Shown piece by piece: positions 17,941 to 25,643 of a stretch of DNA of 64,000 nt. Source of the stretch: Microterricola viridarii (GTDB taxonomy: Bacteria > Actinomycetota > Actinomycetes > Actinomycetales > Microbacteriaceae); assembly GCF_001542775.1 (NCBI RefSeq), contig NZ_CP014145.1, positions 2,170,001 through 2,234,000 on the forward strand, written 5' to 3'. Every line of letters begins with the position of its first letter. The first letter of the stretch is position 1. The notes below the pieces were generated by a model, which saw nothing but the letters and a program-made list of their open reading frames with translations, was not told the origin of the DNA and did no database searches. Both the position numbers and the translations under genes were made by a program.

Positions 17941-18849
17941 GTGAGCGACACCCCCTCCCCCGGGCCTGCGACCGTCATCGGTTCCGAGAACTTCCCGCCC
18001 GAGCTGGTGGCCGCGATCGTGCGGGCGACCGATTCCGCGGCTGCCGCATCCGCGGCGCTCGTCGGCAACGGCGACAAGAACGGCATCGACGAGGCCGCCG
18101 TCAGGGCGATGCGCGAGGTGCTGCTCCGCGCGCCGTTCGCCGGAACCGTCGTCATCGGCGAGGGCGAGAAGGACGACGCCCCGATGCTCGCCAACGGCGA
18201 GCAGTTGGGGCTCGGTTTCGATGCCGCGCGGGGAGCGGCGCAGCTCGCGCTCTTCCCCGAATGCGACATCGCCGTCGACCCGCTGGACGGCACCCGGCTG
18301 GCCGCCGAAGGTCTGCCCGGCGCGGTCTGCGTGATCGCGATCGCCCCGGCCGGCACGCTGTTCGACCCGCGCGACGTGTTCTACATGCACAAGCTCATCG
18401 CCGGCGCGGACGGGGTCGGCGTGCTCGCGCTCGCTCTGCCCGCCACCGAGAACGTGCGCCGTCTCGCGGATGCCACCGGTCGCCCGGTCGGCGATCTGAC
18501 CGTGGCCGTGCTCGACAAGCCTCGGCACGCGGAACTCATCTCGGAGCTGCGCGCCGCCGGCGTGCAGCTGCGTCTGGTCGGCGAAGGCGACATCGGCACG
18601 GCAATCGAGGCGGCGACCCCCGGTTCCGGAGTCGACCTCGCGATCGGCGTCGGTGGAACCCCGGAGGGTGTCATAGCGGCCTGCGCCGTGCGCGCTCTCG
18701 GCGGATTCATGGAGGGCCGGCTTGCCCCGCAAGGCGACGCCCAGTTGCGCCTCGCGCTGGCCGCCGGGCACGACCTCGAGCGCGTGCTCACCCTCGACGA
18801 CCTCGTCGCGAGCAAGCGGGTGCTCTTCGCCTCGGCCCCGGTCACCTGA
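17941..18849 (+). CDS. glpX: class II fructose-1,6-bisphosphatase (GlpX type)
   Basis: A 302-residue cytoplasmic gluconeogenic enzyme that removes the 1-phosphate of fructose 1,6-bisphosphate. The GlpX metal and substrate motifs are complete: GNGDKNGIDEAAV, VIGEGEKDDAPML, DIAVDPLDGTRLAAEG and IGVGGTPEGVIAACAVRALGG. It is slightly shorter than many GlpX proteins, mainly at the ends. GTG 17941 is used because it lies 2 bp after the DUF1761 stop and gives the usual N-terminal helix (ELVAAIVRATDSAAAASA). It has no obvious ribosome binding site of its own and probably depends on coupling. Class II enzymes are the usual FBPase of actinobacteria. Confidence 0.92.
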   Translation: MSDTPSPGPATVIGSENFPPELVAAIVRATDSAAAASAALVGNGDKNGIDEAAVRAMREVLLRAPFAGTVVIGEGEKDDAPMLANGEQLGLGFDAARGAAQLALFPECDIAVDPLDGTRLAAEGLPGAVCVIAIAPAGTLFDPRDVFYMHKLIAGADGVGVLALALPATENVRRLADATGRPVGDLTVAVLDKPRHAELISELRAAGVQLRLVGEGDIGTAIEAATPGSGVDLAIGVGGTPEGVIAACAVRALGGFMEGRLAPQGDAQLRLALAAGHDLERVLTLDDLVASKRVLFASAPVT

Positions 18850-18910
18850 CCCGCGCCACTGCCGCATCCGCGTTCGCTGCTCGGCCCTCCCCCGACGATT
18901 GAGCTTGCCC

Positions 18911-19020
18911 CGCTGGTTGAGCTTGTCGAAACCCCGCGGCCCGTTCCCGCGGCGTTCCCGCTGCGGCCCGTTCCCGCGGCATTTTCCCGCTGCGGCCCGT
19001 TCCCGCGGCATTTTCCCGCT
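18911..19020. repeat. short repeats 3' of glpX
   Basis: CGCTGGTTGAGCTTGTCGAA at 18911 is the reverse complement of the element in the 6.2 and 8.8 kb clusters. Further copies are at 19146 and 19451. After it, CTGCGGCCCGTTCCCGCGGC is repeated in tandem with a period of about 33 bp up to 19020, where the larger hairpin units begin. Confidence 0.8.
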
Positions 19021-19718
19021 GGTCGAGTAGGCCCGCCAGGGCCGTATCGAAACCCGGCTTCCAGCGCGCAACCACCCCCGGCACGAGGTCTCGATACGCT
19101 CGTTCCTCGCTACTCGACCAACGGGTCCCGCCGAGCCCAGCCCCCGCCGGTTGAGCCTGTCGAAACCCCGCGGCCTTTTCCCGCTGGTCGAGTAGGCCCG
19201 CCAGGGCCGTATCGAGACCCGGCTTCCAGCGCACAACCGACCCCGGCACGAGGTCTCGATACGCTCGTTCCTCGCTACTCGACCAACGGGTCCCGCTGCG
19301 GCCAGTTCCCGCGGCCGTTCCCGCTGGTCGAGTAGGCCCGCCAGGGCCGTATCGAGACCCGGCTTCCAGCGCGCCACCGCCCTAGGCACGAGGTCTCGAT
19401 ACGCTCGTTCCTCGCTACTCGACCAACGGGTCCCGCCGAGCCCCAGCCCCCGCTGGTTGAGCTTGTCGAAGCCCCACGGCATTTGCCCGCTGGTCGAGTA
19501 GGCCCGCCAGGGCCGTATCGAGACCCGGCTTCCAGCGTGAAACCACCCCAGGCCCGAGGTCTCGATACGTTCGTTCCTCGCTACTCGACCAACGGGTCCC
19601 GCCGAGCCCCCGCCCCCGCTGGTCGAGTAGGCCCGCCAGGGCCGTATCGAGACCCGGCTTCCAGCGTGAAACCACCCCAGGCCCGAGGTCTCGATACGTT
19701 CGTTCCTCGACCAACGGG
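19018..19718. repeat. five REP-like hairpin units of about 113 bp
   Basis: Units run at 19018-19130, 19183-19295, 19323-19435, 19489-19600 and 19618-19718. Each begins GCTGGTCGAGTAGGCCCGCC and ends CTCGCTACTCGACCAACGGG. Inside each unit GGTCGAGTAG pairs with CTACTCGACC, and GTATCGAGACC pairs with GGTCTCGATAC, giving a long cruciform or hairpin with a variable loop. The fifth copy lacks CTACT in its right arm. Spacers carry the short GGTTGAGC-TGTCGAA repeat. The cluster fills the convergent space between glpX and the DarT-like gene. Confidence 0.88.
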
Positions 19719-19765
19719 ACGAGAGAGCTTGCGACCGAAGCCAACACCGCCGATACGCCCGCCAA

Positions 19766-19805
19766 CGCAGAAGACCCGCCCTCTCTCGAGGGCGGGTCTT
19801 CTGCG
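19766..19805. terminator. strong hairpin between glpX and DarT-like gene
   Basis: A perfect 18-bp stem (arms 19766-19783 and 19788-19805, beginning CGCAGAAGACCCGCC) encloses the loop TCTC. It sits 13 bp beyond the stop of the minus-strand DarT-like gene, so it most likely ends that transcript. No clear T tract follows in either direction, as is common in high-GC actinobacteria. Confidence 0.75.
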
Positions 19806-19818
19806 GAACGGGCCGAAA

Positions 19819-20724
19819 CTACTCGGCGATGTCCTCGGTGGCCTGGAACCACGGCGGGTACACGGCGACCTTGGTCTTGTGACCGGCGGACGCGAGGATG
19901 CCGCGCACGGTCTCCCGCACCTTGTCATTCGCGACGCCGATGAGCGAGATCTGCTCGAACGGGAACGTGTCGGCGACGAGCACCTCTGCGCCCAGGATGG
20001 CGTCGGACTCGTCGTCGGCGCGCAGTCGCTTCAGCATCCGCTCCGCCTCGGCCTTGTCGGTGGCGAAGCTCGTGAGCAGGCCGACGGCGTCGCCGTCGGA
20101 CACGGCGAATCCGCCGAGGCTGCCGTCTGCGGCATCCGTCACCTCGGCGTCGGCAGCAGCAGCGGCCTGGGCCGTGGCCGCCTCAAAGGCGTGCTTGACG
20201 GTGCTGACCAGCAGCACGAACTCGGACGCGGCGTAGCCGAGTGCCTCAAGGGTGAGGCGCGGGTCGTCGTGGCCGGCGCGGATGCTGTTCCACACGTGGG
20301 CGTTCGGCGACAGGTAGAACGGCACGTAGTCGGCGACGACGCGGGGCCCGATGTCCTCGCTCAGCACGCGCTCGTCGACGGTCTTGGTGCGGCGCGCGTC
20401 GCGCACTCCGGCGGACGACACGTTCACCGGCGGCTTGGCGTAGTCGGCGAAGAGCTGGCCGGCCTTCAGGATGCTGGCCAGGTTGTCCACGTGGGTGACG
20501 TGGTAGATGCGCAGTTCGGCGACCTTGGTCGGGGCAGCCTCGACCTTGAGCGTCACGGGCGCGGCGCCCCGGCTTGTGGGCTTGGCCGTTGGGGCTTCAC
20601 GCAACGAGGCTGGCTTCACCCGGGCCACGCGCTTGACCGGGGCCGTGACCGGCTCCGTCACAGGCGGGGGAAAGCACTGCGCGCAGAGACCGTCATCGAA
20701 ACCATGGATACATTCGTCGCTCAA
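19819..20724 (-). CDS. DarT-like (DUF4433) ADP-ribosyltransferase with zinc-ribbon-like N-terminus
   Basis: A 301-residue protein. From about residue 75 it matches the DarT/DUF4433 fold: LRIYHVTHVDNLASILKAG (NAD-site His and the family opening), then ADYVPFYLSPNAHVWNSI. DarT enzymes transfer ADP-ribose to thymidine in single-stranded DNA and are normally paired with the macrodomain antitoxin DarG, but no macrodomain gene lies nearby. The N-terminus, ECIHGFDDGLCAQCFPPP, has a C-H-C-C arrangement that could bind zinc, followed by a Pro/Ala/Lys-rich linker. The TTG at 20724 was chosen because GGAAGGG lies 5 bp upstream. A strong hairpin follows the stop. Activity and target are inferred only from the family. 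Confidence 0.7.
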   Translation of the reverse strand: MSDECIHGFDDGLCAQCFPPPVTEPVTAPVKRVARVKPASLREAPTAKPTSRGAAPVTLKVEAAPTKVAELRIYHVTHVDNLASILKAGQLFADYAKPPVNVSSAGVRDARRTKTVDERVLSEDIGPRVVADYVPFYLSPNAHVWNSIRAGHDDPRLTLEALGYAASEFVLLVSTVKHAFEAATAQAAAAADAEVTDAADGSLGGFAVSDGDAVGLLTSFATDKAEAERMLKRLRADDESDAILGAEVLVADTFPFEQISLIGVANDKVRETVRGILASAGHKTKVAVYPPWFQATEDIAE

Positions 20725-21064
20725 GGCAACCCTTCCGTCTGTGTTGCACTCGCCCACCCCGAGCAATTCAGCAGGCAAACCCGCCGTCCACTCGCACGGC
20801 GTTAAGTGCCAACCCTCTAGAGTACGCCGGATTCGATACGCGCACGCACCACTCGAGCTTGAAAGCGCGCGTTCTACCCCCGCTTCGGTGACACCGGCTG
20901 AGGCGTCTCTCGGTCATTTTCCGAAGCCGCGAGCACAATTGCTCGTGTCACGATCACCGGTCGTCTTGACTTCACTGAGTCTCGCGAACCGTCGGCGCTG
21001 GTCGGAATTTTTCACTGCTCTACTCCGAGAGAATCCCAATCGGATGCCGCACAAGCGGGGGCCA
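20725..21064. other. intergenic region, no gene seen
   Basis: This 340-bp space between the DarT-like gene start and the MATE gene end must hold the DarT-like promoter on the minus strand. I see no convincing coding frame, hairpin or repeat. It is visibly less G+C-rich than the flanking genes. Confidence 0.5.
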
Positions 21065-22506
21065 CTATGCGGGCTGTTCCTCGAGCACGGCTTCAGCCCG
21101 CTCGGGGCTGCCCTCGGCCAAACCGCGCTCGATTGCTCGGCGTGATGCCATCCACAACATCAACCCGACGACGAGGACGGCGACTTCTGTGGCAGTCAGA
21201 GCCCAGATGATGCCGGTGAGTCCGAACCAGACGTTTCCGAGGATGACCACCGGAATGAACAGGATGCCTTGTGTCACGGACATGACACTGGCCGCGAGGG
21301 CGCGTCCGGTGGCTTGAAACAATGAGGTCACGAGTCCGGTGAAGGCGTTCGCAATCATCGCAACGAGCTGAGCGGTGAGGACGATGACGCCAATCGTCAA
21401 GACGGACGGGTCGGCGATGAAGGCTTCGAACACTTGATCACGGAACAGCAAATGACTGCCGCTGAGATGAGAGCGATGCCGCCGACTGCGATGGCGGACG
21501 TACGCAGCGCGCCAGAGAGACGATTCCCGTCGCCCTTGCCGTAGGAATAGGCCAGAAGCGGCAGAACCCCGAGCGTGACTCCCATCAGCAGGAACTCCGG
21601 GACCTGCGCGATGCGGACGGCAACGCCCATGGCCGCCAGGGGCCCATCGCCGTAGCCAGCCGCCAGGTTATTGAGCACCAGGGCCGTGACGATGAGAAAA
21701 GCAGACTGCAGCAACGTGCTGACGCCCACGCCGAGTACAGGCTTCACGACGGCGGGGGCGAGTGTGAACCAGCGCGGAGCAAGACTCGCGTTCTTGCTGT
21801 GCCTGGTCAGCCAGAAGGAAAAATAGAGCACCAAGACGAGGTTCGCCAGACCGGTCGCCAGCGCTGCTCCCGCGACGCCCCAGTGCAGCACGAGGATGAA
21901 CAGGACGTCGAGCAGAAGGTTCATGATCGTGGAGGCGATGAGCCCGATCATGACCTGCCGTGCCGCGCCTTCCGCTCTGACCAACTGCTCAAGACACACG
22001 GCGGCGGCGAGCACAGGCACGAATGCGAGCAGGACGCCCACAAAAGCTCGTGTTGCAGGCACTGCTTCGCCACTGGCGCCGAGCATGGTCACGATGGGGT
22101 CCAGAAAAATCAGCCCGACGGCACCGATCGCGGCACCGGTCAGAACCGCACCCCAGAAGGAGAACGCGGAAACGCGCTTGATGTCAGCTGCGGCGGTTTC
22201 GTCACGCTCTGCGGCGCCCAGCAGCCGTGAGACAAGGGCGCCGCCGCCGACGCCGAAGACGTTGCCGACCGCCATGACGAGTCCCAGGATCGGCGAGCCC
22301 AGCGTGATTGCCGCCAGCAGGACGGTGATGTGCAGCGACCCGACGATGCCGGCGTTGATGAGGTTGTAGACGGCTCCGACAAGCATCGCGGCCGCCATGG
22401 GCACGCAGAGATGTATCAGGGACCGGACAATGGGGGCAGAGGACAGGAACCACCGGTTCCGGTCGGCGACTCCGGCGGGAGGCTCGTGGATTGTTGGTGC
22501 GCTCAT
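21065..22506 (-). pseudogene. MATE-family multidrug exporter, frameshifted
   Basis: Two overlapping minus-strand frames together make one MATE exporter of about 480 residues. The first runs from ATG 22506 (MSAPTIHEPPAG; GGGAG upstream) through about ten membrane helices to ALISAAVICC, then reads out of frame. The second resumes at 21451 as LLFRDQVFEAFIADP and carries the last two helices to 21065. The break lies at about 21445-21455 around ATTTGCTG. One missing T in that T run would restore ATT-TTG-CTG and a normal LFRDQVF sequence. So this is a one-base deletion, either real or a sequence error. The gene follows the MarR gene by 93 bp on the same strand and was probably its regulated target. 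Confidence 0.85.
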
Positions 22507-22599
22507 TGCGGACTCCCTTCCGGGCAGGGTCGAGCGCGCGCCGACGATCGCCGGCACGGCTGAGAAATGTGTGGGTGTGGGGCGGGTGAGCCCGTGCTG

Positions 22600-23043
22600 C
22601 TATCTGGTGGGCCGCGGCAGCTCTGCGGTGATCTTGGTCAGCAAAGCGTGAAGCGTGGCTCGCTCCGACTCGTCGAGGGGAGCAAGGATCATCTGCTCTG
22701 TGGCGGCCATTGCATCCTCGAACCCACTGATAAGCGTGGCTCCAGCGGGCGTTGCATAGACGTTCTTGCTGCGTTCGTTGCCCGCCTCGCTGCGGCGCTC
22801 GATGAGCCCTCGAGCCTCAAGCCCCTGCAGGAGGCTTGAAACACTGGCCGCAGTGGTCCGCGATACCTTCGCAATGTCACGCTGGATGGCACCGGGGTTC
22901 TGGACGAGGTATCCGAGCACGAAGCTCTGCGCGTGGCTCAGCTCTCGCTCGCGGATCCAGTCTTCGCCCGCCTTCATCTGCGCCCACCCGACCCAGCGAA
23001 ACAGGTCGAGAGTGGTGGAGACGGGTTTCATCGGTTCATCCAT
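22600..23043 (-). CDS. MarR-family transcriptional regulator
   Basis: A 147-residue winged-helix regulator. The core is seen as ELSHAQSFVLGYL, GAIQRDIAKVSRTTAASVSSLLQGLEARGLIERR (helix-turn-helix), then the wing ERSKNVYATPAG and a C-terminal dimer helix. The usual role is repression of an adjacent exporter relieved by small aromatic ligands. The MATE gene directly downstream fits that. ATG 23043 (MDEPMKPVSTT) is chosen over an upstream in-frame start because the operator palindrome begins one base upstream of it, which suggests a leaderless or very short leader transcript. Confidence 0.85.
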   Translation of the reverse strand: MDEPMKPVSTTLDLFRWVGWAQMKAGEDWIRERELSHAQSFVLGYLVQNPGAIQRDIAKVSRTTAASVSSLLQGLEARGLIERRSEAGNERSKNVYATPAGATLISGFEDAMAATEQMILAPLDESERATLHALLTKITAELPRPTR

Positions 23044-23044
23044 A

Positions 23045-23073
23045 GTTAGAACTCTAACGATTCGATTTCTAAC
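23045..23073. promoter_or_regulatory. probable MarR operator
   Basis: GTTAGAACTCTAAC (23045-23058) is a perfect inverted repeat with 6-bp arms and a 2-bp centre, followed by another half site TCTAAC at 23068-23073. It abuts the start codon of the marR-type gene and lies in A+T-rich DNA suited to a promoter. Binding here would repress the marR-MATE unit. Confidence 0.65.
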
Positions 23074-23193
23074 TGTCAACAAGTGGCGCAATCAGGTGCA
23101 GACGACTATCGATCTCGAGTGATGTCACCTTCGCAATACTGGCACTCTCGCGCCAAGCGGCCCCCGCCCCGAAAGGCCAACTAGTCTGAGGGC

Positions 23194-23478
23194 ATGGCCC
23201 ACACTTTTGCGAATGAAACGGATGCCAGCCGCTACGCCATGTACGACGGCACGACCCTGCTCGGCGTGCTGGATTACGCGGCGAACGACTCCGAGATCGC
23301 GCTGACCCGCGCCTTCACCCCGCCGCCGTTCCGCGGCAACGGCTACGCGGCCGATCTCATGGAGTTCGCCGTGAACGACATCGAGGCATCGAACGCCCTG
23401 CGTGTCGTGCCCAGCTGCTGGTACGCAGCCCAGTGGTTCGAGCGCAACCCCGACCGCGCCGGCCTGCTCAGCCGGTAG
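23194..23478 (+). CDS. small GNAT-fold N-acetyltransferase (YjdJ-like)
   Basis: A 94-residue protein matching the short GNAT family (COG2388 type). TLLGVLDYAANDSEIALTRAFTPPPFRGNGYAADLMEFAVNDIEA shows the acetyl-CoA loop as FRGNGYAADLM, and VPSCWYAAQWFERNP is the conserved tail with the family's Cys. Substrate is unknown. ATG 23194 gives the family-length protein. It is divergent from the MarR operon and convergent with the following LLM gene. Confidence 0.85.
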   Translation: MAHTFANETDASRYAMYDGTTLLGVLDYAANDSEIALTRAFTPPPFRGNGYAADLMEFAVNDIEASNALRVVPSCWYAAQWFERNPDRAGLLSR

Positions 23479-23500
23479 ACCATTCCGCAGAGCGAAGACG

Positions 23501-24427
23501 TTAGGCGAAAGCGGGCACGACTTCGGCGGCGATGAGCTCCAGGTGCTCGAGGTCATGCATGTCCATGATCTGCAAGTAGACGGTTCCGACGCCGATGTCG
23601 GCGAGCGCGCCGAGCTTGTCGACGGCCTCCTGCACGCTGCCGCCGAGTGAATCGGCACGGAACTCGGCCGGGTCTTCGCCGATTGCCTCCGCACGGCGGC
23701 GGTACTCGGCCTCGCTCGCGCCGATGGCGGTCGTGATCGCCGTCGAGTAGATCATCGAGCCGGCGTCGCGCCCGGCCTCCGCGACCGCTGCCCGCACACG
23801 GGCGAAGGCGGCATCCGTGTCAGCGATCGGGCTGAAGGGCACGTTGTACTCGTCGGCGAAACGGGCGGCGAGACGCGGGGTGCGCTGGACCCCGGTGCCG
23901 CCGACGATGATCGGGACGCTCTGCTGCGCCGGCTTCGGCAGTGCCGGGGAGTCCCGCAGCGTGTAGTGCTTGCCGGCGTAGTCGAACCTGTCGCCGAGGG
24001 GCGTGTTCCACAGGCCGGTGATCACCTCGAGCTGCTCCTCGAGCAGGCCGAAGCGTTGCGCCGGGAAGGGCACTCCGAATGCGCTGTGTTCCGCGGCATA
24101 CCAGCCGGTGCCGAGGCCGAATTCGACCCGGCCGCCCGACATCTGGTCGACCTGCGCCACCTGCACGGCGAGCAGTGCCGGGTGGCGGAATGTTGCCGAG
24201 GTGACCAGGGTGCCGAGTCGGATGCCGCTGGTCTCACGGGCCAGAGCGGCCAGCGTCAACCAGGCATCGGTTGGACCGGGCAGGCCGCCGTTCGGGGCGT
24301 CCATCTCGAGGAAGTGGTCGCTGCGGAAGAAGGCGTCGAAGCCGAGGCGCTCGGTCGCCTGCGCGATGGCGAGCTGGTCGTCGTAGCTGGCGCCCTGCTG
24401 GGGCTCGGTGAAGATTCGGAACTTCAT
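23501..24427 (-). CDS. LLM-class F420-dependent oxidoreductase
   Basis: A 308-residue TIM-barrel flavin/F420 enzyme of the luciferase-like monooxygenase superfamily. Diagnostic stretches are MKFRIFTEPQQGASYDDQ, GFDAFFRSDHFLEMD, RLGTLVTSATFRHPALLA and RVEFGLGTGWYAAEHSAFG. Actinobacteria use coenzyme F420 in most members of this type. Substrate unknown. ATG 24427 gives the family-standard N-terminus. An in-frame extension to a GTG at 24508 encodes four imperfect hexapeptide repeats (QFDRPV, QFDWPA and so on) from an 18-bp tandem repeat, and is probably not translated. Confidence 0.87.
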   Translation of the reverse strand: MKFRIFTEPQQGASYDDQLAIAQATERLGFDAFFRSDHFLEMDAPNGGLPGPTDAWLTLAALARETSGIRLGTLVTSATFRHPALLAVQVAQVDQMSGGRVEFGLGTGWYAAEHSAFGVPFPAQRFGLLEEQLEVITGLWNTPLGDRFDYAGKHYTLRDSPALPKPAQQSVPIIVGGTGVQRTPRLAARFADEYNVPFSPIADTDAAFARVRAAVAEAGRDAGSMIYSTAITTAIGASEAEYRRRAEAIGEDPAEFRADSLGGSVQEAVDKLGALADIGVGTVYLQIMDMHDLEHLELIAAEVVPAFA

Positions 24428-24463
24428 GGCCCCACTCTGCCAGCTGAATTGCGGATGCCAGGT

Positions 24464-24517
24464 GAACTGCGCGGGCCAGTCGAACTGCACGGGCCGGTCG
24501 AACTGCACGGGCCGGCC
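24464..24517. repeat. 18-bp tandem repeat, three units
   Basis: GAACTGCACGGGCCGGTC and variants start at 24464, 24482 and 24500, with a more decayed copy nearer the gene. The period of 18 keeps reading frame with the LLM gene just downstream on the minus strand. Confidence 0.75.
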
Positions 24518-24563
24518 GACCGATGCGTCCCACCGAACTGCACCCCGGTAGCCGCCAGCCGCA

Positions 24564-25049
24564 TCAGGCAGACGCGCGCCGCTCGAGCAAGGCGATCTCG
24601 CGGCTGCCCGCCAGGCGCGAGATGGCCAGCAGGCGCGGCTCCACCAGCTGCTCCCTGGCCGCCGACTCCAGCTGCGCGTAGATCTCGATCGGCACCCACA
24701 GCGCCACGCCGGCCGCGCCGGTGCTGGCCCGGGTCAGGGCCGACTCGGTGGCCGCCCGGAGCTCACCGAACGGTCGCGGCACGGCCGTTCCGCTGGCCGC
24801 GGCCTCGGCGATGGCCTCGCGGGCGCGGTTGCGGATGCCGGCCAGCGCCGCCGTGTGCTCGTCGGCGAACCAGCACAACGTCGGCAGCTCCTCCACGGTG
24901 CCGCGGAACGCCCGGTCCGGCGCCGACCACACCACGCGGTAGCCGTAGTGCTCGCTCGGATCCTGCGCCGTGAGCGGTTCCGCCTGGAGCCGGGCGATGA
25001 GCGAGCTCAGCGCCTCGGCCGCGCGCCGGTCGCTCGCCTGGACGCTCAT
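24564..25049 (-). CDS. HicB-like domain protein
   Basis: A 161-residue protein. Residues 35-100 resemble the HicB antitoxin fold: YRVVWSAPDRAFRGTVEELPTL, then CWFADEHTAALAGIRNRAREAI, the usual strand-loop-helix with a Glu-rich turn. After a Pro/Ala linker the C-terminal part (VALWVPIEIYAQLESAAREQLVEPRLLAISRLAG) is helical and could act as a DNA-binding or dimerisation module. No HicA-like toxin of about 60-80 residues is seen beside it, so it may be solitary or serve another purpose. ATG 25049 is the only reasonable start. Confidence 0.55.
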   Translation of the reverse strand: MSVQASDRRAAEALSSLIARLQAEPLTAQDPSEHYGYRVVWSAPDRAFRGTVEELPTLCWFADEHTAALAGIRNRAREAIAEAAASGTAVPRPFGELRAATESALTRASTGAAGVALWVPIEIYAQLESAAREQLVEPRLLAISRLAGSREIALLERRASA

Positions 25050-25103
25050 CTTCGGGCATCCGCTCGGCGCCGCGCGGGCTCATCACACGTGCGAAGGGCA
25101 GAC

Positions 25104-25523
25104 TCAGAGGAGGTCATCGGGAGCCACCCAACGCACGCCGCGGTCATGGCTGACCAGTTGTGCGCGCACCGCGATGCCCGCGGCTGCACAGCTGGCGCCC
25201 AGCGCCCGCGCCCAACTGCGGTCCAGATGGGTGAGGCGCCGGCCGCCTGGGCGTTCCCAGACGAAGACGACCCGGGCCGCGCCGGCGCCTTCGACCGTCT
25301 CGCCGATCCGCGCGGCGAGGGACTCTGCGGCGCCGCCGTTCGGGGTGGTCGGGTAGTCGGCCATCGGGATGATGATCGGCAGCTGACGGTCGGCCTCATC
25401 GAGGAGAAGCATCCACCACTGCCGGCGGCAGGCTGCGCCGATCAGCTGTTCCACCCGTTCCTGCACCGCGGCATCGCTGTCGAGCGGTAAAAGCGTCAGT
25501 TCTTCTGCGTCGTGTGTGCTCAT
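25104..25523 (-). CDS. conserved actinobacterial hypothetical protein
   Basis: A 139-residue soluble protein, no family recognised. It is acidic at the N-terminus (MSTHDAEELTLLPLDSDAAV), has a middle with the look of an alternating alpha/beta fold (WWMLLLDEADRQLPIIIPMADYP), and ends with RGVRWVAPDDLL. Proteins with this layout are common hypothetical proteins in Micrococcales. ATG 25523 is preceded by GGGGGT. It is on the same strand as the HicB-like gene, 54 bp upstream of it, so they may share a transcript. Confidence 0.65.
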   Translation of the reverse strand: MSTHDAEELTLLPLDSDAAVQERVEQLIGAACRRQWWMLLLDEADRQLPIIIPMADYPTTPNGGAAESLAARIGETVEGAGAARVVFVWERPGGRRLTHLDRSWARALGASCAAAGIAVRAQLVSHDRGVRWVAPDDLL

Positions 25524-25643
25524 ACCCCCATGCTGCGCGGCACGGCACCGGCCCGACCGGCCAGCTCCTCTGCTGTGGACAACCTCGGAGCAGATGGCGC
25601 TTGTGCGCAAGAGGCCACCGCGCCGCGCCGTCATCGACGGCAG

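Noticed and set aside
21065..21451. Separate small membrane protein gene
   Set aside because: Its sequence continues the MATE exporter exactly where the upstream frame breaks, so it is the C-terminal part of that gene.
24022..24427. Plus-strand frames opposite the LLM gene
   Set aside because: Arg/Pro/Ser-rich shadows of the LLM coding frame.
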